From the NCBI GenBank assembly GCA_946807835.1, contig OX327711.1, positions 13,303,501 through 13,367,500 on the forward strand: 64,000 nt of DNA, written 5' to 3'. Under the pieces are notes generated by a model that saw only the letters and a list, made by a program, of their open reading frames with translations, searched no databases and was not told where the DNA came from. Origin of the DNA: Ailanthus altissimus (lineage: Eukaryota > Streptophyta > Magnoliopsida > Sapindales > Simaroubaceae). Positions 47,770 to 58,940 of this stretch are shown one piece after another. Position numbers and translations under genes: made by a program. Positions within the stretch are counted from its first letter, which is position 1. Every line of letters begins with the position of its first letter.

Positions 47770-49720
47770 TATCTAAATCTATCCTAACTAAGGATAAAGA
47801 ATTTTCTTGAATGAACTTTGTAAGTCTTACAGAATTTATTTCAATAATTACTGATACCATAACAAGAGTAACTGCATGCCTAACACTTTAAAGAATTGCC
47901 ATGCCCTTTCCAAAATCCACTGAGAATTTTCCAAGCAAATGAATAACTCTTACAACTGTCACAGTTCCCGAGTTATTTCTAATAATCCAGCGTAATCTGC
48001 AACTTTGCTGGTTTTTAACAAAGACAACATTAGTATTTATCTTAAAAACTCCCAATGGAGGAAGGGGACTTCATCAAGCCAAAATAGTTATAGTGGGAGG
48101 AGCTAAAGAATGTACAAGGTGATTTGCTAATTGAAACTCTTTCAGATAATTTGTTGCCCTTTCTATTATACCCATATGTTAGAGGAATCACCATTCTCCC
48201 CGTGAGATTAAGTTAAAGCGAGGAACCCAAACCAATTTATGTAGTAGAATAACCTGTATATCAAGCAAAATAACAAAAATTTGAAGCAGAAAATAAAGAG
48301 TATAACACAATCACTTATGTGGTTCAGCCAATTGTCTATATCTACGGTGGATCTAAGGATTCTAGCCTCTCTTATTAACTCCCTAGAGATTTTACAAGAA
48401 AAAATCCAATGAAGAACGCTCAAAAGGACCTAATGTTTAGTGTACTCTTACTCTACCATGAGCAATGAACACCCAAATGATAGTTCCATCTTAGCGTATA
48501 CAAGCACTTAGTGTCTATCTAGTTCTTCCATCTCTTAGAGTCTCTATTAATGCTTGATTTTAACCTAAAGGGTTTACAAGTGTTTATATATGAGTTATTT
48601 CATACCTACTATCCCTAATTCTTATTGGAGTAAGAGTCCATTTGTTTTGAAAGTGCAAAACATCCAAAAACTCAGAAATCTGGATCAAATACGAACTCTG
48701 CCCGCTCTAGTTCCGCGGTACTGAATATGCCGCGTCTAGCGCTGAGGATTAGGAACATGGCACCGCGGCACTGGAGTACTGATCTAGGCGCTGCAGTGCT
48801 CTGGCCTACACCAGCTTTCGTGCCTTTTTCTCCATTTTCCTCGCAATTTCGAGTCCTGTTTTACTTCCCTATTTGTGTCCCACACACCTTAACTTTCTTA
48901 TGCATGTCCCACATGTTCTTGACTTCTTATGACTCTCTTTTTTGATATTCATCTTAATTTTTATCTAAATAAAATTATTGAATTACTAAATCTCCAATAC
49001 CATATAATCTAAAACCTCTTGTGAGTGAATACCTTTGTTTCTATTAAATCAAATATGCCATTATATAATAGCCAAAATCATGAACTCCCCAAGGTGCAAT
49101 AATTCTACGCAAGATATAAAAAAGTCTTTAAAATCAACATGAATTCTTTGAAAAACTTTATTTTAACTGCTTTTAGCTTTTTAAATATATCTGTCTTTAG
49201 TATGTCCAAGGTGCATGAAAAAACTGTCTCCTTCTATGTGTTGCGGAATGGACAGAATGCCTTGATAGAAATTGTGCGTTGGTGAAGAACAACCTTAGTT
49301 TGTAGTCAACCATGCCAAGCCTGCCAAAAAAAATAATACCTTGATCTTATTCAAAATATTCAAACTCCAATGATATCACCACCAACTTTGAAGCTTATCT
49401 TGATAAGATACACCAAGAGAAACTCGAAATTGAAGAGCCATCTAATAGCCACTTCTATCTAAATAAGATCTGCGACAATCGTAATGCCATATTAACTGAT
49501 CATCAACTGTGTTGTTTGTTGATGGCATCCCAAGGATCAAATTAACTTCATCCTCACAAACCTTGCTTCCAATCAAGCCCTCATCCCACTAACCTGAAGG
49601 AAGTTTCAAACTTGCAATTGTTATATTCGGAGAACAAGGTACATGAGACAGAACTTTAAACATAAGAAGTTTTGGCATCCATAATTCTGTTTTTACCAAA
49701 TTATTTTCACCATTTCTAAC
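47770..49720 (-). mobile_element. LINE (L1-type) C-terminal half, minus strand, split by a solo LTR
   Basis: Reverse strand, in coding order. From about 49600 to 49200: LILGMPSTNNTVDDQLIWHY, then WSLNILNKIKVLFFLAGLAWLTTN, the zf-RVT region after RT in plant LINEs. Then, beyond the inserted LTR, 48100-47780: PPLGVFKINTN, RLRWIIRNNSGTVTVVRVIH, LGKFSVDFGKGMAIL, FIQENSLSLVRIDLDIAEI, an RNase H (RVT_3-type) domain. Stops and frame changes occur, so it is inactive. The upstream endonuclease and RT core were not found beyond 49720. Confidence 0.85.
48177..48999 (-). repeat. Solo LTR of the copia-3 family, inverted, in the LINE
   Basis: On the plus strand it starts TGTTAGAGGAATCACC and ends AAATCTCCAATA, the reverse complement of the copia-3 LTR ends (with one change in the last CA). 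The flanks are CCATA (48172-48176) and CCATA (49000-49004), an exact 5-bp duplication. At 823 bp it is the longest LTR of this family here. No internal region is present, so it is the product of recombination between the two LTRs of a former full element. Confidence 0.93.
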
Positions 49721-51700
49721 TCCCCACCGAATACCCTGAACTAAAACAAACTAAAGTGATGTTAATTGTTCTATGACTAATATTTTTTGTTGAGAATTTA
49801 TCATATTAATAGACGCGATATAAATGTAATCTATTTATATAATGTATATTTAGATCGTATAAATCAATGTAAATTCCAATCAATCAATTTACTTCAAATA
49901 TTTGATATGAAATTTTGGTTGAATAAAAGATCTTATAAATTTATACTAACAAATAATACAATATTCATAAATTTTGAACCAATGAACACCTCCGTCAAAA
50001 TGTCATTGTAGGTAACGCAAAATAATGAGGAAAATTAAGAAGAAAATTATTGTTATATGGCCCCATGAAAGGATTGTGGTTTTCTTTAAGTTCTTATGGA
50101 CCCTTTGACCTTAATTGTTCCAAGTAGGGCATTCCATTTAGTACATCACCCCCGTTGGATTGGGACATTTTTTTGGGTAGACCTAACATCCAAGACTCTT
50201 ATGATCTTATCTCCGATCATTTAATAGATCCCATTCACCCATTTTAGCCTTTAATCTCATCGCATATTCTTTTCCCATAACACTATTTTCTTTGTCAATT
50301 CTCAATTGATTAGCTGAAATCATGTCAAGAAATGGCAAATGTTTAAAAGTCAATGGACAACAAAAGAGCAAGGGCTTAACATAGTAAATTTTTTTCCATT
50401 TTGGCAATGACAACTTCCTTAGTCATGCAACTATGCCAAACTTTCATGTGAATCAAACCCCACCCCCTGGTTTTTTTTTTTTTTTTGGTCCTTTTTCTTC
50501 CTCCTTGATTTATATAATTCAATCCACGCCACTCTTCTTTATTCTTTCATATATTTTATGATTTTCTTTTTACATGTGATTAACGTATAGGACACTAAAC
50601 GTGGCTAACTCAGTTTTGATTCGGTTTTATACAAATAAAATTGAATGAAATCAAATTTAATAAAGAAATTGGTTAAATAAAATTGAATCAATTCAAATTA
50701 AAATTGTTATTATTATTTTTTAATTTTTTAGTCAAAATTTAATTTGATTTTATTTTTATGAGAACTGAAAAAAATTGAATCAAATCGATCAATTCTCATT
50801 TTTGTGAATCGAAACCAACTATATTAATTAATTCTTATTTTAAATTTAAAATTTATACAAATTCAAATAAAACTAATTAATTTAGTTCGATTTTGTAGAT
50901 TCAATTTAATTTTAGATAAATTTATCCACCCTTACATAACACAAATGAAATAACATTAATCCCTTTTGTGGCCTTTTATGTTATGTATTTATGGTTAAAT
51001 GTTATTCCTTATTTTTACAATTTCAAAAGTAATTAAAATCTAAAAATAGATAAAATTCTTCTTTTGCTCTTTGAAACTACTAAAGCTATCGACACAATTT
51101 ATTATCTACATTATTGAAAAAAAAAGGTTTTCAAAATACATCATTAGGTAGGTTTTTGGATCTAAAAAAATGTAAAATTTATGTTCTCATTTAAATTTTT
51201 TTTTTCAAATACATATCTTTTAAAATTTTACAAAGCATCAAAAGCTTTTTTAATTTATTTATATTTATTTTAATATTTTTCATTCTACTTCAATGACTTA
51301 ATAACATAACATAAGTAATCCAACTTTATGCTTTAAATTTACTCTCTCAATGAAGCTAAATTCAATTTATAAGGTCTATAGAACAAAGGTAACCAAGTGG
51401 ATAGAAATAATGTAATGTAATGGCCTCTTGACATGCATGAATTCTAATCGGAGGAATAGAAGTTGGGTTGAAAGTTGGGCCATCCCAAGTTGCAACCACC
51501 ATCCATAGCTATTACCATTCTCATTTCACAGTCCTATCTAATCATTTCATGCATGTTAGAATTTAATCACACCCCCTTTTCATTTCTCTTCTCTTTTTCC
51601 TTAAATTTCTTTTTAGTCACAAAACTCATTTCACAATAATGGCATGAAAAGTAAATAATTTCAACTTTGGGGCTACTCTGACCAATGTTCTTGTTGTCTG
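49721..51700. other. AT-rich intergenic DNA upstream of the ARF gene
   Basis: No coding frame with family resemblance. Bases 50580-50940 contain repeated 'aattgaat-caaat' wording and end near TTATCCACCCTTACA, which resembles a hAT-type terminus, but a matching left end was not found. Confidence 0.45.
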
Positions 51701-51734
51701 AAATATGCACCAGAACCAAAAGTCACAGCAAAGC

Positions 51735-52683
51735 AGAAAAACCCGTCTCTCTCTTTCTTGCTCTGATTAAAATCTGACACTTTTTCTCTCTTAAACTGTC
51801 TCTCTCTGTGTTTTGTTTTTCCTTAATGGTATAAAAATGACAGCAAAAATTAATGGCAGTTGTTTGCTAATTGATAGGAGCTGAGAGAAGTGCTAGTATT
51901 TGTAGTACTAGTAACAACAGTCTTAGCTACACCACTAAAAACCATCATTTTACAGGAGAACAAAGAAACCAAAAACCATCCCAATAGATAGATATATAAA
52001 TTATTATATGTATAAATATTCTCTGCAAAAATCTATATATACCCATCTTGTGACAGTTTTGTGTAACTGCTGTACCTGCTTCCCAAGTAGCTTGTTCAGT
52101 TTTCTTACTACCTGATTCTTAGTACACGCATTAGTTTTAAGTTTGGTGGTGTCTTTTGAGGATCTGAGTCTGTCCAAAATCTCATTTTTGAAGCAAAAGT
52201 TGGGGTCTTAATTTTAGCTGAGATCTGCTGGTTTTGGCTTGAGCTGAAATGGTGGGGGTTAATTTGTTAAATTAACGATTGTAGCATGAGGATTTTGGTT
52301 CAAAGTGAAAAACTAGTTGTGGGGTTTTGGGTGGAGAAGATAACAGGGTGCATATGAGTCTGAAATCGATTGTGTTTTCTAGCAAAACCGGTTTCGGTTG
52401 ATGAGATCATTGTGAATTTGTTGTCTTTTGTCAGCTTCCAATGAAGTTTCATGTTCAGTAGTATGTCGTTTTTGATGTGTAAATGCTAAAATTTTCAATT
52501 TGGTGAACTTTGTCAATTTCATGTTTTGTTAAGAGAAAAGTGAAGGTATGGTTATATTGTATAGAGAGGAGGAAGTGATACAGTGCCTTGGGAGTACCGA
52601 GTGTGCTTAAAGACCCTATTCCTTTGGATCTTTAGCTTGTGGGTGTAAAGTTGGATTTGAAGTTGTTGAATCTTGCACAGAAA
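51735..52683 (+). promoter_or_regulatory. Promoter and long 5' leader of the ARF gene (limits uncertain)
   Basis: CT-rich blocks at 51745-51815 are typical of plant leaders. TGTCTC at 51797-51802 is the classical auxin response element word. A CTATATATAC TATA-like box lies at 52033-52042. If transcription begins from that box the leader is about 600 nt. If it begins at the CT-rich block it is longer. The sequence TTGCACAG directly before AAAATGAGG could be a leader intron acceptor, which I cannot settle. Confidence 0.5.
52249..52610 (+). promoter_or_regulatory. Cluster of upstream ORFs in the ARF leader
   Basis: Short ATG-started frames, each with its own stop before the main start: 52249-52275 (8 aa), 52286-52357 (23 aa, MRILVQSEKLVVGFWVEK..), 52354-52401 (15 aa, overlapping the last stop), several of 8 aa or less between 52402 and 52530, and 52548-52610 (20 aa, MVILYREEEVIQCLGS..). 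If these bases are in the mature mRNA they should lower translation from the main ATG. They would not count if part of the leader is spliced out. Confidence 0.5.
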
Positions 52684-55600
52684 ATGAGGCTCTCTTCAGC
52701 TGGTTTGAGTCCCCAAACTCAAGAAGGTATGATTGTTTTCTTACTGCTTGTGGCTCCGGAATCTGTTTTCTATCTCTCTTTGTGTGCGGTTTTGTCTCTG
52801 TGCTACTGTTCTTTGTTTCCCCTTCTGGGTTAGATTTTGTTCATGTGATAGTCTTTCGTCTTTGTGGGATTTGAGATGTCCATAGACTCCATTTGGCTGG
52901 AAAGAAGATGCAGAAAATGATAAAGAAACTTAAAAGGCTTTGTTACCCAGTTAAAATTTCCATGTAGTTGGGTTTTACTCTATTGTTTTTTTTTTTCTCT
53001 TCAGAGTTCACAATTGCAGTTTAGTTTCTATGAATATTCTTTTCGGTTTATTTCCTTCTCTTTCTCAGTTTCCGAACATCTTGCTGCTCTTATCTTTCTT
53101 CTGCCTTTGGAGTCTAGCGAACGGTCGTTCAGAAACTTCGATATGTTTCATTTTTTCCCCCAGAAAAGCCACATGATGGTGATTTCTTTTGATCATTTTA
53201 AGGCCCTTAGATTGCATATTTGTGCTCACTCTTCGAATTTATGGAAACTGTGATCTTAAATCGAATCTTTGGAAACTTTGACTATATTTCTTCATGAAAT
53301 TTTATGAGGCTTTTCAATTAATTTTGCAGGGGAGAGGAGGGTTTTGAACTCTGAACTTTGGCATGCCTGTGCTGGTCCTCTGGTTTCTCTTCCTGCCGTT
53401 GGAAGCCGTGTAGTTTATTTCCCGCAAGGCCACAGTGAGCAGGTTGGTATTTTTGAAAGTGGAGGGATCTATGTGATGCAGATAATGTGTCAACTTGTTT
53501 TCTTTTTTGTTGACTGAAGGAAGAATGAATCGTGATTCTTTACTCTTATTTTGAGAAATATGAAGTTGTTTCCCATTCATTTGTTTTGTAATTACAACTT
53601 TGAAATGACTAATATTTCTGCTTTCCACCAAGAAGTCTTTTAATTAGAGTTATTCATTGCGAACTGAGACCATGATCGCTGATTGTTTATTATGTGTGCA
53701 TTTGCATAGTCCATATCTTTTAGTTGCGTCATTTCATGAAGCCAATTCAACTTGCTGGTATCCTATCCTCCACCTACAGCAACTTTTGCTGTAACATCTT
53801 TTCTTGTTTTAGTAATTGGTAATGGCATGTGATCTATTAACCCAGTATTTATGTTTTATTTAGAATGGCAGCACATATATTCTCTAATCTGAACATGCCG
53901 CTTTGGAGTTATTTATTTAACTTTTATTAGTTTCAATTGTCTCTCTCTTTTAATTTTGTAGGTGGCTGCATCAACTAACAGTGAAGTGGATGCCCATATC
54001 CCTAACTACCCAAGCTTGCCTCCACAACTTATCTGTCAGCTACACAATGTGACCATGCATGTAAGGGTGTTTTTAATTCTTCAGTATATGATTTATTATT
54101 CCTATGGTCTTGTCACTAAAAGCTCCGAATTTTGTCAACTTCAGGCAGATGTTGAGACAGATGAAGTATATGCTCAGATGACCTTGCAACCACTGAGCCC
54201 GGTATGCTGCTTTGCCTGGGTTTGCATTTTCATTAAGTTGTTTTTGAACTGCTTCACATGAAAATATCCCTGTGGTGTAGCAAGAGCAAAAGGAGGCATA
54301 CCTCCCTGGAGAGTTGGGTACCCCCAGCAAACAGCCGACAAATTATTTTTGTAAAACGTTGACAGCTAGTGACACAAGCACTCATGGAGGGTTCTCTGTT
54401 CCTCGGCGGGCAGCTGAAAAAGTGTTTCCTCCATTGGTAAGTTGTCTTCATCATTGAAGTATATTATTATCCTTTTTAAGTTCTCCCAAGGCCTAAGAAC
54501 TTGTGTATATTTCATGATTGATTTGCAGGACTTCTCCCAGCAGCCCCCAGCTCAAGAATTGATTGCAAGGGATCTGCATGATACTGAATGGAAATTTAGA
54601 CATATATTTCGAGGTAAATTTCTTGCTCCTAAACCAAGAAAAAGAAATGAAACAAACTGTTTGTTTTCTGATTATGTGCTCACTGTCATATGGTATTATA
54701 AATTGCTTTGAGTGTTTTTTCATTTTATCCAAAGTTGAAATTGGGTAATCCTTTTGTTCTTCTTATCTGTTCAGCAATTCAACCTTCTCATTTTACCGTG
54801 TGTTTTCTACATATGCTTTATCTTTTTCTTATAAGTTTTAATATATTACTAATTACATCAGCAAGTTCAAAAATTTGGTTGAAGGGCAAAAAACTATAGT
54901 AATGAAGTTAAATACTTTCTTCCTAATGTATGTTGGAAATCGTACTGCTAATTGCAACTGTTATCAGCTATTTTCATCTAAAATTAAGGTATTTATACCT
55001 GCTACTGGAACAAACTGCAAGAGTTTCAAGATGATTATCACTTCTCTTTGTGCAGGCCAACCCAAAAGGCACCTCCTTACAACTGGATGGAGTGTGTTCG
55101 TAAGTGCTAAAAGACTTGTTGCTGGTGACTCTGTACTTTTTATCTGGTGGGCAGCTGATAAGTTCTCTGATGTTGATCTTTCTGTTATTTTTCCTACTTT
55201 TACAGTCGCGTCATGACATAATATATGGTAGTTCTTTCTTGTGTGCACTTGAGTTGACCTTTGGGATAGTTATGCTTTATTTGAACAATTTTGGGTCTCT
55301 AACTTGCATTGTTTCTTGGATACTCGTCAAAGACGTGTTAAAATATTCACTTAAAAATGGAATATGATTCATATGCATGCTCTCCTGCTAATTTTAACTA
55401 ATAGATCCCTTGATGTTCCTGCTAAGAACAATTTCATCTCCTTGCACATGCTTTATTAATGGTATGCAAGTTTCTCTCGTTTTCCCATCCAGAGTCTCTT
55501 TAGCATATTGGCTTTCTAGAACTATTAGAAAATCACTAATGATATGTCCTGGTATTTTGTCATGTTTAGATTAATATATGTTTCTATCATCAGGAATGAG

Positions 55601-58600
55601 AAAAATCAGTTACTCCTTGGCATCCGCCATGCTAATCGACCACCAACTGTGATGCCTTCATCAGTTTTATCAAGTGATAGTATGCACTTGGGCCTTCTTG
55701 CTGCTGCAGCTCATGCAGCTGCAACAAATAGCCGTTTTACTATATTTTATAACCCAAGGTTTGATGCTGTGCATGTGGTTAAAGTTAAATTTTTTTTTTT
55801 TATGTATTATATTTTTAAATTCACAACATCTTTCATTCAGGGCTAGTCCATCCGAGTTTGTGATTCCCCTGGTCAAGTACATTAAAGCAGCCTATCACAC
55901 TCGTATTTCTGTTGGCATGCGTTTTAGGATGCTGTTTGAAACAGAAGAATCAAGCGTGCGTCGGTAGGTTTCAGACCTTCATTTGTGTCAATATGATTGC
56001 TGCATTGCTATAATTACTTGGTAATTAGAAATTTTATGTTGTATCTGCTTGTTATTTTCTTTCTACGGAAAACTTCTAAAGTTTAAGCATTACTCTTGGG
56101 ATGTCTAGGAGTTGAAGTGCTTGATCTTTTTATTTGACCTTTAATCTGTTTTTGTGTATCATATTATGGATAATTTCCTGTCTTATTTTTTGCAGGAAGT
56201 ACTATTCTTTGAATCTTGACATTTGACAATATTGTTTTTTAATTTGTTATGTTCTTATCCAGCTACATGGGTACGATAACTGGCATAGGTGACTTAGATC
56301 CTGTTAAGTGGCCTAATTCACATTGGCGATCTGTCAAGGTTCTTTGTCATCATTTCTTTTAATCTTTGACTTTTTTTTCCATGAATATGTCATTTGATGA
56401 AATATTGCATCATTAGTATTAAAGTTTGCTTCAAATTGTAATGAACTTTTACTCAATGAATGCAGGTTGGTTGGGATGAATCAACTGCAGGGGAAAGGCA
56501 GCCAAGAGTGTCCCTGTGGGAGATTGAACCATTAACTACATTCCCGATGTATCCATCTCCATTTCCAATGAGGCTTAAGCGACCATGGCCACCTGGACTA
56601 CCAGCTTTCCATGGTATACTTGTCTACTACCTTTAAACAAGAATATGCATATCCCAATTTAAACAAGAATATGCATATCCCAACTTCTGATATTGCCTCC
56701 CAATTTCAATCTCCTGCTTTTTATCTCCTAATCTCCCTCCCTTTTTCATATGGACATCAAAGGCTGATTTTTTTATTTTTTTTGCTCTTTTAAGCTATTA
56801 AAGATGATGATATGGGAATAAATTCTCAACTTGTGTGGCTCCGCGGAGATGGTGATCGCGGAATGCAATCTCTAAACTTTCAGGGACTTGGAGTTACACC
56901 ATGGATGCAACCAAGGTTAGATGCTTCAATGTTTGGTTTACAAACTGACATGTATCAAGCTATGGCTGCTGCCGCACTTCGAGAGATGAGGGCTGTAGAT
57001 CCGTCCAGATCCAATGCTACATCCCTTCTGCAATTCCAGCAACCCCAGAATATCCCCAGTAGGACTGCTGCTTTAATGCAGCCTCAGATGATACAGCAAT
57101 CTAATCCTCAGCCGACATTTCTTCAAGGTGTTCAAGAAAACCAGCATCAATCTCAGTCCCAGGTTCACAGTCAGTCTCAAATGCTTCAACCACAGTTGCA
57201 GCATTCACACTCTTTCAATCATCAACAGCCGCAGCAGCAGCAGGCGCCTTTGCCACAACAACAGCAGCAGCAGGAGGTTGACCATCAGCAGATTTCAAGC
57301 GGAGTCTCTACTATGTTGCAGTTTGCTTCAGTCTCCGAATCCCAGTCACCACCAATGCAAGCTATCTCTTCACTCTGCCAGCAGAAGAGTTTCTCTGATT
57401 CAAATGGGAACCCTGTGATGAGCCCTATTGTTTCTCCTCTGCACAGTCTCTTGGGTTCATATACTCAGGATGAATCGTCGCACATGCTTAACTTGCCTCG
57501 AAGCAATTCCTTGATACCTTCTCCTACCTGGCCTTCTAAGCGAGCTGCAGTTGAACCTCTTTTTTCTTCTGGAGCTGCTCAATGTGTTCTGCCTCCAGTA
57601 GAACAATTGGGGCCACGTCATACAAATCTCTCTCAGAACTCTGTTTCACTGCCCCCTTTTCCTGGTAGGGAGTGTTCAATAGACCAGGAAGGAAGTGCTG
57701 ATCCACAGAGCCATCTTTTATTTGGCGTCAATATAGAGCCCTCATCTCTTCTGATTCAGAATGAGATGTCAAGCCTTGGGGGAGTTGGGAATAATAGTGA
57801 CTCCACAACTATACCCTTTGCTTCTAATTATATGAGCACTGCAGGCACCGATTTTTCAGTTAATCCGGCAATTGCACCTTCCAGTTGCATCAATGAATCT
57901 GGTTTCCTGCAGTCTCCAGAAAATGTGGGCCAAGTAAACCCACCAAACAGAACCTTTGTTAAGGTGAGTTGCTTTTTAACATTATAGGCACAGGTATTTA
58001 GCATTATCAATCATAGTTTTGTTTTCTTTCATTTTTGCGACTTCTTTTCTACTGCAACTAAACTGGTTTGCACATTATTTGATCTTCTGATGGCCTTATG
58101 CAGTGTCTTCTCATTGATCTGAAATTTTTTTCTTCCAATTGATAGGTCTACAAGTCAGGGTCCTTCGGTAGATCACTGGATATCACCAAATTCAGCAGCT
58201 ACCATGAGCTTCGCAGTGAACTTGCTCGCATGTTTGGCCTTGAAGGTCAGTTGGAGGACCCTCTGAGATCAGGCTGGCAGCTTGTATTCGTTGACAGGGA
58301 GAATGATGTCCTTCTCCTTGGTGATGACCCCTGGCCGTAAGCTCTAATTTCTGCCGTTTTTGTTATGGAATTATGTGAATTCTACAATGGTGTTTCTTTC
58401 TTTCAGCTTTTTTTATATTTAAAAAAATGATATATCTCAGCTATGATTTGATGGAACTTGGTCAAAGTGTTAAGAGTTGAGTTATATTTTTGACCATCAG
58501 ATAATAAAACTTTATGGCATCTTAGTTTGGAAACGAGTGGCGACAAAAGGAAATCTTACAGATTAACTTAGTGAAATAATTAGAAAGTGGAATGTCTTCA

Positions 58601-58940
58601 TATTTTGGCTACATTATCTTTTATAGTTATGAAATTCTGTGATTTCACCATCTAATTATTCTTCTCTATTTGGAGATTCTATCTGTTCACCTCTCATTCG
58701 TATTGGCTTGTCATTAATGCATTTCATTCTTCGTATGCCAGGGAGTTCGTAAACAGTGTGTGGTGTATCAAGATACTCTCACCACCAGAAGTGCAGCAAA
58801 TGGGCAAGCGTGGCATAGAGCTGCTAAATTCAGTTCCAGTTCAGAGGCTTTCCAACAGCAGCTGCGATGATTATGCAACTCGGCAGGACCCTAGAAATTT
58901 AAGCACTGGTATAACTTCTGTGGGGTCACTGGATTTCTGA
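52684..58940 (+). CDS. ARF6: ARF6-type auxin response factor (904 aa, 14 coding exons)
   Basis: A nuclear transcription factor binding auxin response elements as a class-A activator; repressed by Aux/IAA proteins through its PB1 domain. Exons: 52684-52726, 53330-53442, 53962-54060, 54145-54201, 54281-54436, 54529-54613, 55056-55146, 55594-55758, 55841-55963, 56263-56338, 56466-56613, 56795-57963, 58146-58336, 58742-58940; all introns GT-AG, phases consistent, no internal stop. Start [11 protein letters not shown] matches the ARF6 start. N-terminal dimerisation arm ([16 protein letters not shown]); B3 domain about 127-229 ([34 protein letters not shown]); auxin-response domain about 253-336 ([29 protein letters not shown]); middle region 337-775, Q-rich near 480-530; PB1 from 776 ([13 protein letters not shown], Lys 778; acidic [14 protein letters not shown]). 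Arabidopsis ARF6 is similar in length. ARF8 is less likely: the start and the [11 protein letters not shown] context fit ARF6. Confidence 0.95.
57218..57295 (+). repeat. CAG/CAA repeat coding polyglutamine in the ARF middle region
   Basis: Mixed CAG and CAA codons give QQPQQQQ and then QQQQQQ with a short proline-containing gap. This is the glutamine-rich activation region of class-A ARFs. Mixed codons make it less prone to slippage than pure CAG. Confidence 0.85.
58265..58285 (+). promoter_or_regulatory. miR167 target site in the ARF exon 13
   Basis: GAGATCAGGCTGGCAGCTT (plus GT) codes for the RSGWQLV stretch. It pairs with miR167 with mismatches only at the ends and at one central-side position (G in place of T in CAxGCTGG). 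This is the site form known in ARF6 and ARF8 genes of many plants. The core CTGGCAGCTT is a perfect complement. It implies cleavage of the mRNA by miR167. Confidence 0.9.

Noticed and set aside
55544..55967. Separate ORFs of 97-100 aa around the ARF exons 8 and 9.
   Set aside because: They are read-through of true exons into introns or shadow frames. Splicing by GT-AG gives one continuous ARF frame.
57128..57418. 96-aa serine-rich frame overlapping the ARF middle region.
   Set aside because: It is the +1 shadow of the glutamine-rich coding sequence.
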